A stretch of DNA of 64,000 nucleotides from Zingiber officinale (Eukaryota > Streptophyta > Magnoliopsida > Zingiberales > Zingiberaceae), in the NCBI RefSeq assembly GCF_018446385.1, contig NC_055992.1:98846947-98910946 (forward strand). The letters are read 5' to 3'. Below the pieces are notes generated by a model. The model was not told the DNA's origin, searched no databases, and worked only from the letters and a program-made list of their open reading frames with translations. The translations under genes were made by a program, and so were the position numbers. This document shows positions 34,914 through 46,809 of this stretch, piece after piece (within the stretch, counting starts at the first letter, position 1; every line of letters begins with the position of its first letter).

Positions 34914-35950
34914 GAATAAACCACCAGATAGTTGTCTTCTATGTTGACAAAGTCATCAAATACTAAGTGAGAGTCAGGCCATCAGGAGCGCTTGCGAAAA
35001 GTGAGAGAGAAAGAGAGAGAGAGAGTAAGAGTTAGGGAGGGTCGGAGGGGGCCCTGACTCAACCACTCTGACACCCAAGTTAGGTCTCCGGTAAGGAAGA
35101 TGGAGAAGAAGAACATTAAACAAGAAATGTAGGTGGGGATTTGTGGGCGTACATACACATACTTTTGCCCATAGGAGCAGACTTCTTTTATATCACTATT
35201 GCAGAATGAAGACACGGTACCTCTCTGCTCCAGTTATTGATTAATGGGATGTCATACTCTTGTAGAAAAAAATATCACATCCTCGTATCTACAGTCATGC
35301 CACTCATGTTATGTATTGTAGAGGACCATCCCGTGTTATGTTATCACACGTCATATGCACCATGTTGTTCCACGTGTTAGCCTGGGTGGTGTCTCGCGTG
35401 TTATTGAGCAAGCTAGGTTGGTTGGGCTGGAGGATTTGACCTGTTGAGTTGAGGGGCGTCAGGTCTGCGGAACCGAGACAGTTGAGTAGGAGGTATCAGA
35501 TTGATGGAGCTGAGTCAGTTGAGCCCGGGGCGTCCAGTCCGCAGGATCAAGCCGAGTGCGCTAGAGGTGTTAGATTGGCGGGGTCAAGTCGAGTGAGCCG
35601 GTGTTGTCTAGTTGGCAGGATCAAACCGGGTTCACAAGAGGTGTTGGATTAGTGGCGTCAAGCCGGGTGAGTCAAGGGCATCTAGTCGACGGAATCGAGA
35701 CGGTTGAGTAGGAGCCATCAGATCAGCGTAGCCGAGCCTAGTGCGCACGAGGTGTTGGCTCGGTAGGGCCGAGACAGTTAAGTTGAGCGATTGAGTTGAA
35801 GGAACCGACATTTGTCGAGAAAACTTCTCGGTGGAGTTGGCTTTCGTCGGGAAGACTTCTCGGTAGAGGTCAACGACTCGACTGGTCAGAGATGGCTTAA
35901 TAGTTGATACACTCCGTGGAGTTTATGTTGACCAAGTTAAGAATGTGCTA
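34914..35950 (-). repeat. Probable continuation of the Tat-like gypsy LTR
   Basis: Directly follows the SIRE duplication. It contains a GA microsatellite (35,008-35,026), a reverse-complement TATA (CTTTTATATC at 35,186) and, upstream in minus sense, a degenerate array of 40-60-bp units (GAGACAGTTGAGTAGGAGG type) from 35,430 to 35,860. I see no coding sequence. The right border is not clear. Confidence 0.45.
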
Positions 35951-37290
35951 TATGAACACTAATTTACCTCCACATCCGTGGTGATTGAACGGAACAATTT
36001 AGAGATTCCTCCATTGATTACTTTGTTTCTTATGAAATCCTCCTCTGTTATCTTCTTCACCCGCGGATCAAATTGGTTGGTGTTCGACATTATCAAATAG
36101 TAGGACAGGATCGATACTGAATCCTTGCTTGCCAAGATGTGGGAGGAGTTTTGCTCGTACGTACTAGAATAAATTCCAAAGGCCTTGATCGTCCTTGACG
36201 GTTCGGGTCTTATCCCCATGCCGACAATGGTGGTGGCTAGGAGGAGACCGTCCTTATCTTAGGCATGGCCACTGATAGATCACGTAATGAAACGAGTGGA
36301 GTGTCCATTCCTTGACCATAGACAAAGACTATCATATTTTAGTAAAAAATGATTAATTGACTTGGGGTGGGAGGGTTCTCCGAGGGTATCCATCTGTCAG
36401 GAATGGATCTATTGTGTTATTTTAATAAGTCCGTTATGCTCTAATCAACTCGGCATCATGTGGTGACGACAAAGACTACCATAGGCTCGTATTAGAGGTT
36501 ATCATGTGTTCTAGGAATATCAAATTTGGCTTAGATCGAGAGAGACAGTCCAAAAAATTTCCACTTGAATAATTTTTAGAACCACTTTACCCTTCAAGTC
36601 AATTCAATTTTCAGAGATTTAGGACGATATAGCTAATTAGTTAAGACCACTAATCAGCAAGAAGAACGAGATTCTAACGATATAAAATTTCTTCTACAGG
36701 TTCGATATGTCATCACTTGTTATGCAGTGGATCCGGGCAGCTCTGGATCCTCCGCTTGCTGTCGGCCAGGCCCGCCATGGCGGAGGTGCCGCGGGTCGAT
36801 GCCGGTCGCTGCTTGATGGGGGGATACTGGTCAGCATTCCAACTGCGGGAGGATCATGCCTTGTTGCCTCATTGTCGATACCAAATAAGGTATATAAAGT
36901 TAAAAAACAAAGAGTTGTTGATTATGACTAAAAGACCTGTGAGTTCTATTAAGGATGACAGAAGACCACTAATATAAGGGAGGTCTCAAAGAGTAGAACA
37001 TTAGGAGTCACGAAAGAGCCGTTTTTATATCGATCATAAAAGGGATACAATCATAATACTCAACGCTAGCACACACTACAATACATTCAACAACTTGAGT
37101 ATGTAGGTTAACATGACATTTGCTCAACCAAATTTAAGAAGTTTTACATTCAAGGCATATCGGCCATATTGCTACTCTCTGACGTCCATATTAAGCTGGA
37201 TGAATGAATTGTGCATCAGTCTCCTTCCTTGGCGGCATATGTCTCGGTCGATATCGGTTTTGATAAGGAAAATCCAGGAAAGAGCCGCTG
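35951..37290. other. Unassigned stretch between nest and gene region
   Basis: No gene recognised. A minus-strand open frame at 35,959-36,219 contains MSNTNQFDPRVKKITEEDFI but matches nothing I know. The GC-rich patch at 36,720-36,850 is open in two plus frames without recognisable content. Confidence 0.4.
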
Positions 37291-37293
37291 TTT

Positions 37294-37683
37294 TCAATTA
37301 TGAGCAAACAATGAATCAACATATTTACACTAAGAATGAAAGGGGGAAAAAAAAGTAGAATAAATGTGTACATTTAGTCTCCTTTTCTCATTGGCTTTTC
37401 GTCGATGATTTGGCCAATTGGTTGGTTTAGAGCCCGTGAGAGATATCCAATCCTCAGTGATCTCTTTCTTGGTGAGTGACACTCTCAATTCTATCTTCTT
37501 TTTCTTCTCCTCTTCTCCATGTTCATCTTTTTGTTTGCTCCTTGATCGAAGAACTCTCTCACCGGACGAGATATCCGCCTTGAATTCCCTTGTTCTTTTC
37601 TTCCCTCCCTTCTCTTGTTTCACAACACTCTCCTCCTCCTTAAGAGCGAAGTTGTTCGCGACGAGATGTGGATGACCATCCAT
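37294..37683 (-). CDS. DUF1639-family small protein, two exons
   Basis: Exon 1 is 37,683-37,372 (104 codons from ATG). The intron has donor GTACAC and acceptor CATTCTTAG behind a long pyrimidine tract. Exon 2 is 37,329-37,294, with a stop after VDSLFAHN. The 115-residue product is basic and hydrophilic. A VLRSRSKQK segment lies near residue 44. Then comes ELRVSLTKKEITEDWISLTG and SKP near residues 66-88, the signature of plant DUF1639 proteins (LTKKEIEED..TG.KPPRRPKKR..VQK.LDSLFPG). The DUF1639 C terminus LDSLFPG corresponds to VDSLFAHN here, which supports the splice. The family has no firm biochemical role; members are small, possibly nuclear proteins. Oddities: the PRRPKKR block is altered to TNWPNHRR, and the end is short. 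The donor is weak, so the exon 2 call is less sure than exon 1. Confidence 0.6.
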
Positions 37684-38875
37684 GTCTAGCAGCGTCGCGC
37701 TCTAGAAATGAATGGGAAGAATTGTTACTCGACAAAGAGGGAAGAACATGAAAATCAAGTAGACTTTTCAGATGGTGAAATTGAAGTTGAATAAATGAAA
37801 AATAGAGGATGCTACTTGAGGTCAAGAGATACAATGAATTACTTACTATTTGACTAATATTAATAAATATAAATTATAAAATTGTTTCCTTAAAATATGG
37901 AATAGAATGCAATAATTCCTAGCTGCCAAACTTATTCCTTTCTAATTAGAATCCTTCCGTTACCTTCTTACTTAACAAAATAATAATAATAAAAATATCA
38001 CCTAATTAATTTTAAAAATAAAATTTAGGTTCAAATATGTCAAATTGATTACTATGCCTTTATTTTAAAAATATATACATTTATTTGTATTATTTTCAAT
38101 TTCGATACTCAATTCAATTGTGTGTTTTACTTAATGAAATCATAACTAATTGTAAACCAACTATTGAAAAAAACTATCATCTTACTTTTTAAAAAAAAAA
38201 AAACTTTTTTTTATATGAATGATATTAATTTATTGAAAGTGCATACCTTTTCCTTCTATTGCTTATCTATAAACAAAAGTTAAACTTAATCTTGATGTGT
38301 CATATATTCTTCAATACCATAAACAAACAATTAATCATTTTTTTTAAAATAAACATTTCTAGCGCGGTCTATTACTTATACCGATCTCAGAAGTCGGTAT
38401 TATTAGTAAATATTAGAGAACAAATCGATTTAGATTGTCATATAATACGACAATCGGTATACCACCAAACAATAATGATGAATTTGTTATTAATTTAGAT
38501 AACAACTAATAGCTTATCGCACTACTCGATCGATAATGCGAGCAAGTTCTTTCTAATCACTATATTAATTCTCACTTATGTATATGTCTCCGTTACTATC
38601 ACTTTGAATAAGGAAACTATGGGGGAGAGTTGTTTTCATTCATGAACAAATCAAGAATCAAATTCTAGGACACTATATATATATATGAACTTATTTTTTT
38701 TAAGATTTCTAGTTATGTCTATTGATGAATTAAAGTCAGTAAATTTGTATAGAATATTGTATTTGATTGTATTGTTGAATCTGAATAATTAATTTACATG
38801 CACAATTGATTGTTGGTTGATGCTTGACAAATCCATTTTATGATGTAAAATTGAAGAGCTAGCCCAGAGCTTGTT
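37684..38875. other. AT-rich intergenic DNA between two genes
   Basis: 5' flank of the DUF1639-type gene and 3' flank of the kinase gene. It has A and T homopolymers near 38,190-38,215 and a TA run at 38,673-38,686. No gene, RNA or element seen. Confidence 0.6.
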
Positions 38876-41112
38876 TCAGTGGCTGGCGTCAGATGCAGTG
38901 GATTGACTCACCCACTTGCCGGCGACAGTATCAGGCGAGCACTTCACAATGTTCTGCATCAGACTAGCATCGTCTTGGACCAGAGCAGCATCCTCTGCCT
39001 GCAGCTTACCTGAAGTCACTTTTTCGATCGCGATCAGCTCATCGAGGACTTCCTTGATGCTCGGCCTCAGGTCCCCGTCCGCCTGCAAACACCTGAATGC
39101 CAATTCGGCGACCATGGTGATCCTCATTCGAGTCACCTCGTCGTTCGGGTGCCAGAGCTCCGGGTCGACCAAATCGGCCAACTCATGGTTTTGAATCTTA
39201 GCGATTGCCATGTTTGCTAAATTTATGTCACTCCTTTCTCTCCGGAGGTCGATAGGCGGCTTCGAAGATATGAGCTCAATTAGCACCACGCCGAAGCTAT
39301 AGACATCGCTCTTCCCTGAGAGTTGGTAGCACCGGTGGTACTCGGGGTCGACGTACCCCGGCGTGCCTTGCGGAGCCGTCGAGACGTGCGTGGCGTCCAT
39401 CGGAAAGAGGCGGGAAAGCCCGAAGTCTGCAATTTTAACATGGAAGCTATTGTCTAGCAAAATGTTGGTGGTCTTGATGTCGCGGTGTATGATCGGAGGA
39501 TCTACCGCGTGAAGGTACGCGAGAGCATCCGCCGTCTCGATGGCTATCAGTAGCCGCATCGGCCAGGTGAGAATTCGCTCGGCCGCGCGACTACCGTGGA
39601 GGTGGTCGGCGACGGTGCCGTTCGGTATGAACTCATAGACGAGGAGGAGCTCGGGGCTGTGGTGCGAAGTAGAGCCGTAGAGGCTGACGAGGTTCTGGTG
39701 GTGAAGAAGGGAGAGGATCTTAACCTCGTTCACGAACTGCTCGACGCTCCTACAGTTTTTACCGTATAAGCACTTGACGGCGACGGTCCGACCATCCCGG
39801 AGCTTCCCTAATTAAATAGCAAAAAGAACCAGACGAGATTTAGCCAAATTAATTAATTAAGATCGTGCTGAAGCAGAGAACTCATGCATGATCATCGGAT
39901 GAAGATTGAACCTTTGTACACAGTGCCAAAGCCTCCGTCCCCGAGCTCTCTGGATGAGTCAAAGCGATCGGTGGCCTCCTCGAGCTCATCGTAGGAGAAG
40001 ACGTGGGTCTGGAAGTGATCCATGAGCACGTCAGGATCCTTCAACGAAAGTTTGGAGGGTCTCGAGCTTCTCCCGGATTTCAGCCATCTCCAGAAGAGGA
40101 AGATGACGGCGCCGGCGAGGGCGACGAAACCAGCCGATCCAACAGCGACTGTGTGAGGAAAATTAATCATCGTCAGTCTGAACATTTTGAATGTTAATTA
40201 ACAAAGCAAGATAAGATCTTGCCTTACCTGCTATTAATTTCCTAGTCGACCACCACTTGATCCCTCCTGCAGCATCATCGATCACAGTTATGAAATCGAC
40301 TGAATTGAATGCGTTTAATTACCAGACATCGAAATTGACCAGTTCAATCTCAGATACTCACTTTGGCAGCTTCGGCGGTGGACTCCGTGAGGGCACATGC
40401 AGATGAAACCCGGCATCGGTGAGGTGGTGCCGTTATCGTACCCGCACCGGCCGCCGGTTTCGTCGCACGTCTGGCAGCTCCGAACAGTCCAATTCGCCAC
40501 CCATCCGGCGGTCAACAAGGCGGTGAAGTTACTTCCGAGGCTCACGTCAGAGTATCCCAGCACCGGCACAATCGAGAAGCTACAGTTGCTGGGCGTGCGG
40601 TTGGCGACGTACTCGCCGGCGAACAGGGCCGGGGACGCGAACCCAGGGCAAGACATGTTTTGGTACCGATTACCCGGGTTGGAGCAGTTGAGGAGGAATA
40701 AGATTCGCTTGTTGGATAGGCTGAGGGCGAAGGGGTGCGCGTCGGTGGCGTTGGTGGCGACGACGAGCCTGCAGAATTCATCGGCGCCGCCGGCCAGAGC
40801 GAAGTGGACGGACTGGTTGGAGTAGAAGATCTGTCGGACGAGGAAGTCGAAGCCGAAGAAGATCGAGAAGAGCGTGCCGGTTTCGTTGTGGCAAGTGAGT
40901 CCGAAGGAAGAAAGAGGGTCGCCGCCGCAGAAACTCGGCTGGTGGCCGGAGATCCAGAAGGGGTACCGGACAGAGTGGTTGCCGCATAGCTGAGGAGCGC
41001 AAGAGTCGTAGCTAGGCGTGGGAGGAGCTTGCTGCTGCAGTGTTCGTTGCACAGAAGAAAGAAAGAAGAAGAAGAAGGAGGTAAGGAGGGAGAGGTCGTT
41101 GAGCAGCCACAT
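38876..41112 (-). CDS. LRK10L-type (GUB_WAK) receptor-like serine/threonine kinase
   Basis: Four exons on the minus strand: 41,112-40,362, 40,266-40,228 (39 bp), 40,148-39,912 and 39,807-38,876. All introns are GT-AG and the joined frame is exactly 652 codons plus TGA. Residues 1-21 are a hydrophobic signal peptide. Residues 30-135 form a cysteine-bearing wall-associated (GUB_WAK) domain starting [15 protein letters not shown]-associated C-terminal motif follows ([17 protein letters not shown] near 212; FICMCPHG near 236). A transmembrane helix spans 264-283. Kinase residues present: VAVK K354, helix-C E370, HRD D452, N457, DFG D470 and [10 protein letters not shown]. It should phosphorylate Ser/Thr at the plasma membrane in response to an unknown extracellular ligand, by family often defence or abscisic-acid linked. 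Length and intron pattern match LRK10L-1-like kinases. There is no truncation. Confidence 0.93.
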
Positions 41113-41857
41113 GATCGATCTTTCTTTCTTTCTTTCTCTCTCCTCAGCTAGCGAGGATCTAATCTTCTTCTTCCGCCTTGTAATTATGGAGGTCTGAGTT
41201 TGACTTTCAAAGGGACAGTGAATCGTTGACTTTTGGAATGAGGAGACGGCTAGCTGTTGGATCGCGATTTGGATCCGACCGAATTAATTTGCTAGCAACA
41301 AGATGTTTAAGGAAAAGTTCAAGAATAAATATATAAAATCATGATCCATCATTCCATTTTTTTTTATGAATCTCATCATTTTATATCTATCCTTAATTTT
41401 TTTTTTTATTGAACACATCATTTTTCTTAATTTGCGTGATTTTTGCGAGGGATGGAAGAGAGAAAGTTGCGTGCTTGAGTCTTTGGTTGATGCTCTGCAA
41501 TTGAACTTCATGCTTTGACGATACTGTCGTGCTGACTGGTGCGCTCTACGAGAGAACAAGTCAAACACGAGACTATGATATCCGTGCAAGAAGCAAAGTA
41601 CATACTTCATTCGTATTTCCATGGAGATTTCTCGCGTGGTCGAGACTAGTAGAGAGGTGTTGCCTAGAAGTACATGGAAGTAAGTGGGAAGGTATTCTAC
41701 GGGTAAGAAAAAAAAAAATCAAAAACCCTAAATTAAGTAAATGGACTTTTTTAAAAAAAAAAATACGCCGTACTAAATATTTTATTTTGAGATGTTTTTT
41801 TTAACTTCCAATGTTATTGTAACAGTTATGATTAGCTGTGCTATAACATATAGAAAC
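41113..41857. promoter_or_regulatory. 5' flank of the receptor kinase gene
   Basis: A GA-rich tract on the gene's strand (CT repeats on plus, 41,119-41,142) lies directly before the start codon. A TATA-like TTTATATATT on the minus strand lies at about 41,326-41,335, 215 bp upstream. Neither can be proven. The remainder is AT-rich and gene-free. Confidence 0.35.
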
Positions 41858-41875
41858 TTGAATAGTTATTACAAT

Positions 41876-42072
41876 ATTTCCTCGGATGGATTTAGTAGTT
41901 AGTGCATGAGGTGTTGTCATCATGAGGTCTGAGTTTGAATCTCAGCAAAGTCGAGTTAAATGTCTCCCTTATGTGCTAGTCACTATTCCAAAGACTAATA
42001 GTCGCTCGTGATTTACCTTCTCCGTGTTGATCCTGAGATAGATTGGAACGAACATATTCGTCTTTTGCCACT
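41876..42072 (+). mobile_element. tRNA-derived SINE with 18-bp target duplication
   Basis: TTGAATAGTTATTACAAT occurs at 41,858-41,875 and again at 42,073-42,090, bracketing 197 bp. The body has an A-box-like TTAGTAGTTAGTGCATG near 41,892 and a B-box-like GAGTTTGAATC near 41,931, so it carries a Pol III promoter. It has no coding capacity and would rely on LINE machinery. The 3' end is CTTTTGCCACT with no poly-A. Confidence 0.85.
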
Positions 42073-42760
42073 TTGAATAGTTATTACAATCATTATTAGA
42101 TAACTAGTGATTTTAATCCATATAAAATAATTTTAATAAAGTTTATTATTATTATTATTATTATTTGACTAAATTAGAGTTTATGATTTAGAATTTAAAA
42201 TTTTAGTAAAACGGTTTATTTTTCATGTTCTAGTAGTTATCAAGTAGTTTCTACATATTATAATATCGGTTTACCAAGTAACTTTTACACACTGTTGTTA
42301 AATCCTAAACTCTAAATACCGAAATAGTTGATTTTTCATAATATGACAACTACCGAGTAGCTTATACATCTTATAACAACTATCAAGTAACTTCTACACC
42401 TAGTTAAATATTAAATCTTAAAATTTTAAATCCTAACTCCTAAATTGCGAACAATATTATATCAAAATATTCTTTATAAATTTTGTCAAAATTATTTCTT
42501 TCATCGAAATCACTTTAAATTAATTAAAATCATTTAAAAGTAGTTGTAGTAGCCCGTCCTAACTGCTACAATAACTTATAACTTTGAAAGTAAGAAATAA
42601 TATTGTAGCCGCTAACAATGCTTAGATAAGAGTTATTTTAGGAATAAAAAATTTTATGAGTGTCTTTTGTTTTTTTTTTTTTTTTTGTGTGTGGAAAAAG
42701 AGACGCTTTCAATGATTTGTATAATTTGCGATTTTTCTTCTACTTTTCACACCTCTGTAA

Positions 42761-42848
42761 CACATTATACAAAGATTCAAGATGAAGCATGTAACATAGA
42801 TGTGCACATTATACAAAGATTCAAGATGAAGCATGTAACATAGATGTG
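42761..42848. repeat. Perfect 44-bp tandem duplication
   Basis: CACATTATACAAAGATTCAA starts at 42,761 and again at 42,805. The two 44-bp units look identical, indicating a recent duplication. Confidence 0.9.
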
Positions 42849-45800
42849 AACCTAAAGTTTGAGTGTTGACCACAATTAAAATTTAAAAGAAATAGAATCG
42901 TATTCGATCATTAAATGGTTGATGTAACTGATGAAGCAGCTAGGACATTAACACTTTTTGTTGGTGATTTGTCGATGATCTAACAATTTTTATTCATAGG
43001 CTGGCAATCAGATCATTTGCTGACCCACTGGACATTAAAAGAACAACTTTCTGGAGGGTTTTGATAGCTTAAAACGTAGAGGATGTTCTTTAGGTTCAGC
43101 CAATCTTTGTTTTACCAATTCTGGAAGGAGCATTTTGTTCCTCGCCCTTCCTCTGTAACTCGATAAAGTTACGCCCAACAACGATATGCATCTTGTGCTA
43201 AATGAGTGACCAAAGAATTCAGCTTCTGACTCCCAACAAACAATGTGTCTTCCGATAATAGAACCCGTACCGTTTCTTGATCATTTTAGCCTATGTATTT
43301 ACTATATCTTTACAAATTTGTTAAGATCACAAATTCCTCTCATACCGTCGTTAGAATACCGCAAACACACACAAAAAGAAAAGAAAAACAAATTACAATA
43401 AGAAAAAAAAGATAAGTGGCATCTCGATCTTCCCTAATCTTTTGCAATAATGATATAGAGAAGTCTAGAATCCCACCTACTAAAAGAATTCTCTAAAAGG
43501 GTCTTTTTCCTTCTCCTACAACTTACAAATGAACCTCAATTTTCTAGGCTCTAGAATGCTTTGGTTAAAGCATTCTTAGTCTTGACCATCATTAAATAAA
43601 ATCATCTAAACAAATCCTAAAAAAACCTACATTAAGTTCTAATCTTCCTCTATAGTTAAGGCAAATGATAGCATAAGCTAAGCAACATGAACCAAAATGA
43701 ATAAATAAAAACAGTAAATAGATTAATTAACGAGGATTTTAGATAGTTTCTTTATTTACAAAGATAAATTTATTTTCTTCATCTGATCATAAAATATCAA
43801 AAAAAAAAGGATAAAAAGAATAGGCTCAAGTTGTTAGAACAGTGCAATAATGGCAGTGCAAAGAACCTTTGAAGTGAAGATACTGTCAAGAACCTAATTT
43901 TTGAACTCCCTTATCTGAAACCATTCACCATCTTTCTATCCTTCTGAAGAAAAAAAAGCTGATGCATATTTATGTTACCCGACTCGAATCTGTTTCATTG
44001 CTAATTAATACGTATCGATCCAATAAGTAATCGATGACTAATCGAAACAGGATATTGTAGATTGAATTCACTTACTTGGTTGAGAGCTTCTCTTTGGAAG
44101 ATTTACATGATCATGAGTTGGGGGGAATGAAGCCTGGTCCGAAACTAATTCGTATCTACGAGCCGTCTTCAGTCTGTTGGCTTCGAACCAGACAACACTC
44201 CCCTCAACTACGACAAGTTAAATCAGTTGCCAATCGACTCAGAGAAGGAGAAGAAGAGACACGAAGACGACATGGTAGTATTTTCCATGGTTGCTTTTAT
44301 AGGTGAAGAAGAAGAAGAGGAATCCCTTCAGACCATGACTTGGAGTCCACTTTCAGTAAGGGCTTTCCCATTTTATACATAATGAGCAATTAATTAACTG
44401 GCTCATGGCTTAACAATCTAACTAACTAACTACATAGTCTAAGTCAACTCAGGTGCCAATTAAGCTAAGTCAACACTCTTCGCGATAACATAAGTGAATC
44501 TCAGCTCGGGTTCAAGTTACTTGACTTAGTCATGACCGTTCTTCGCACGAAAACCGTTTGTGGTTGTGTACCGGTACCGGTGCTAGTCGTCGGTGTTTGA
44601 GATATTGTCGGAATTCGATTTGATTAGGGTCTGACTAAGCTGTGGACTGCTACACTTTATTCTGTAGGTGAAGATTGTGCTTTTGCTTGCCACTGGGGAA
44701 AAGGAAAGATGGTGGTGTGATGAGGGGTTGCTGAAGAACCTTGAGCAAATGGGGAAGCACACGCCAAGTTGTGATTCCAAGCTTAATCATCAAGCAACAC
44801 ACAAGGCAGAAAGCCTTTTGTGTCATTGTGTGTGTGTGTGCGCGCGCATGACTGAGAAAGGAACCAAAAGGTGTCAAAGATTGTGTCGTGTTACCTTCGG
44901 TATCGATCGCGTGGCACGGATCGTAAAGCAGGGGTCTTCGCGCACGAGTCCTAGAGCTCATGAGTCTAAAAGTGGACCTCTTTGAAGCTACAACCTCTAA
45001 TCGAAGGTGTCGATTGTTAGTTATCTTACGGTTGAACCGGTTCGAACGAATGAACCGGCCAATGGGTTTTTTTGGATAGGAGATCGAAGTAGACCTCGAT
45101 GTGTATGCAGTTTTGTGCCATTGCAGTGTGAGCATTGTGGGACAAGCTTGTGTAGTATGAGATGTCCTTCCATTTTGTAAAAGGTAAATCTGGAGCAGGT
45201 TTAGTCGTACAGTTCTGGCATGTGTAATATGCAAAGGTTATACGCTTGATCACGATGCTCATCCAATCTGCTCAAAGGAAAAGTAACAAAGGAATTGTTT
45301 TCTGAAACAAAAAATTTAATAATAATAATAATAATAATAATAAACTCATCAGAAAGTCATTGGAGAAAACGCTCCACTCCGCGGAACACAATCATTAACA
45401 TTCCCGATTCCTCCATGAAACCTGAAATTAATTAATCAAACGATTAATTAAAAAGCTTGTTGCACGTTGATATCCCTCTTTTTTACAAAGTACGATTACA
45501 TTCGATCTAAAAAAGTTTTTTTCTCTCTTTTTCTCTATTGAGAAAAAATGGGTAGTAGACTCGTTCAGCATTCACATTTTGTTTTTTTTAATATCCAGGT
45601 ATTCAATTTTACGATCAAACTAATTCTACGATCAAAATAATTTTGAAATTGATCCATAAATTTTTCATCGACCATTACAAAAATAATATATCATGTATGA
45701 GATTTAAACCCTCATTCTCAAGGAGCTCGTTCCACCTTTTACTATCACACCGTAATAACATTCACATTTGAATGGAGATGAATTTAGAACTACCTCAGAA

Positions 45801-46628
45801 ATCGTTACATTAAAATAATATGTATTATTTTCAGGATCTTCTATGTTTTCTATCCAATAACATTTTACACCTATATTTAAAAAATAATATTTAACCCTCT
45901 TTTTACCAAAAGTAAAAATCTTATAAAAAAGATAATTATGTTTTTTTTTATCATTTTTCAAGAATAATAAAGAGAAAAAGTAAATATTAAATTGACTATT
46001 ATATCATTCGATAAAAATTTTCACAAAATTCATATATATACAAACATAAACAATAAAAAAAAATAATTTTAAAAGGGATAATCAGTCAAATACTCATTCC
46101 ATCACTCTCACCAAATTAAAAAAGAGTCAAAATTTTAAATTGATGAATCAAAATCAAATAAAGATGAAACAAAATTTATTATTAAAAATCTCCTCCTCAT
46201 CATCAAATGTGGTATACAATGAAATATGAGTGATTTTAATTTATTAATTTAAAATTCAACTCTTTTTTGATTTAGTAAAGATGGTGAAATAAATTTTTAA
46301 CCGATTATATTTTTCAATTATTTATGCTAATATATGTGTGAAGATTATTAACGAATGATATAATAGTCAATTTAATATAATAATAATAAAACTTAGAAGA
46401 TAATTATCTTTTATAAAACTTTTGATAAGCAAAGTAAAATATTATTTTTTAAATACGGATAAAAGGTTAAAGATATTTTATTTTATTTTTCCTTACTTGC
46501 AAGGATACCCACAGAAAGTAAAAGTTATTCTTATTTATCAAACAAGGTAATTTAATACAAAATTTATTTTCTAACACAAAATTTCAATAACACAGATCGA
46601 AACAAACTTGAGCAAAAATTAAAATATT
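42849..46628. other. Intergenic DNA without a confident gene
   Basis: I find no complete gene. The longest minus-strand frame (45,234-44,650) is low complexity on both strands and matches no family. A TATAAAAG box on the minus strand near 44,300 precedes a short frame that ends after about 22 codons. Simple repeats: (TG)n(CG)n at 44,825-44,847 and (AAT)n at 45,317-45,343. An open minus-strand stretch near 43,175-43,050 (LLPELVKQRLAEPKEH) is unrecognised. Confidence 0.5.
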
Positions 46629-46809
46629 AGACAAGAAATTGTAGGTGGCAAAACTCCTGGAAGCTGGGCAATTGCATAACTCCGAGCTTCGTCTGATGTC
46701 AGATGGTTCCCAATTCAAAGGAACTCCGTCCTGATGACGCTTTCTACCTCGTTTCTGTGAATCTCTTGAACAATCTGATAGTCGTAGGGGGAAAACCATC
46801 TTTTGTAAC
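46629..46809 (-). pseudogene. Exon-like fragment, unrecognised
   Basis: After a good acceptor (TTCTCAG at about 46,810-46,816) the minus strand reads [20 protein letters not shown], then [10 protein letters not shown], a stop, and in the same frame IGNHLTSDEARSYAIAQLPG. The sequence looks protein-like but I cannot assign a family. No upstream exon is visible before the Mutator-like element at 47,043. It may be a relic exon of a dead gene or a captured fragment. Confidence 0.3.

Noticed and set aside
35959-36219. 86-codon minus-strand frame starting MGIRPEPSRTIKAFGIYS
   Set aside because: No family recognised, no splice context, next to degenerate LTR sequence. Left as unassigned.
37191-37373. 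Alternative long last exon for the DUF1639-type gene (frame through SGSFLDFPYQNRYRPRH)
   Set aside because: The phase does not fit the only donor near the end of exon 1, and the other frame gives the family-like VDSLF ending. Still possible if another splice is used.
44650-45234. 194-codon minus-strand open frame
   Set aside because: Low complexity, no recognisable domain, overlapped by open frames on the other strand; no splice or promoter support.
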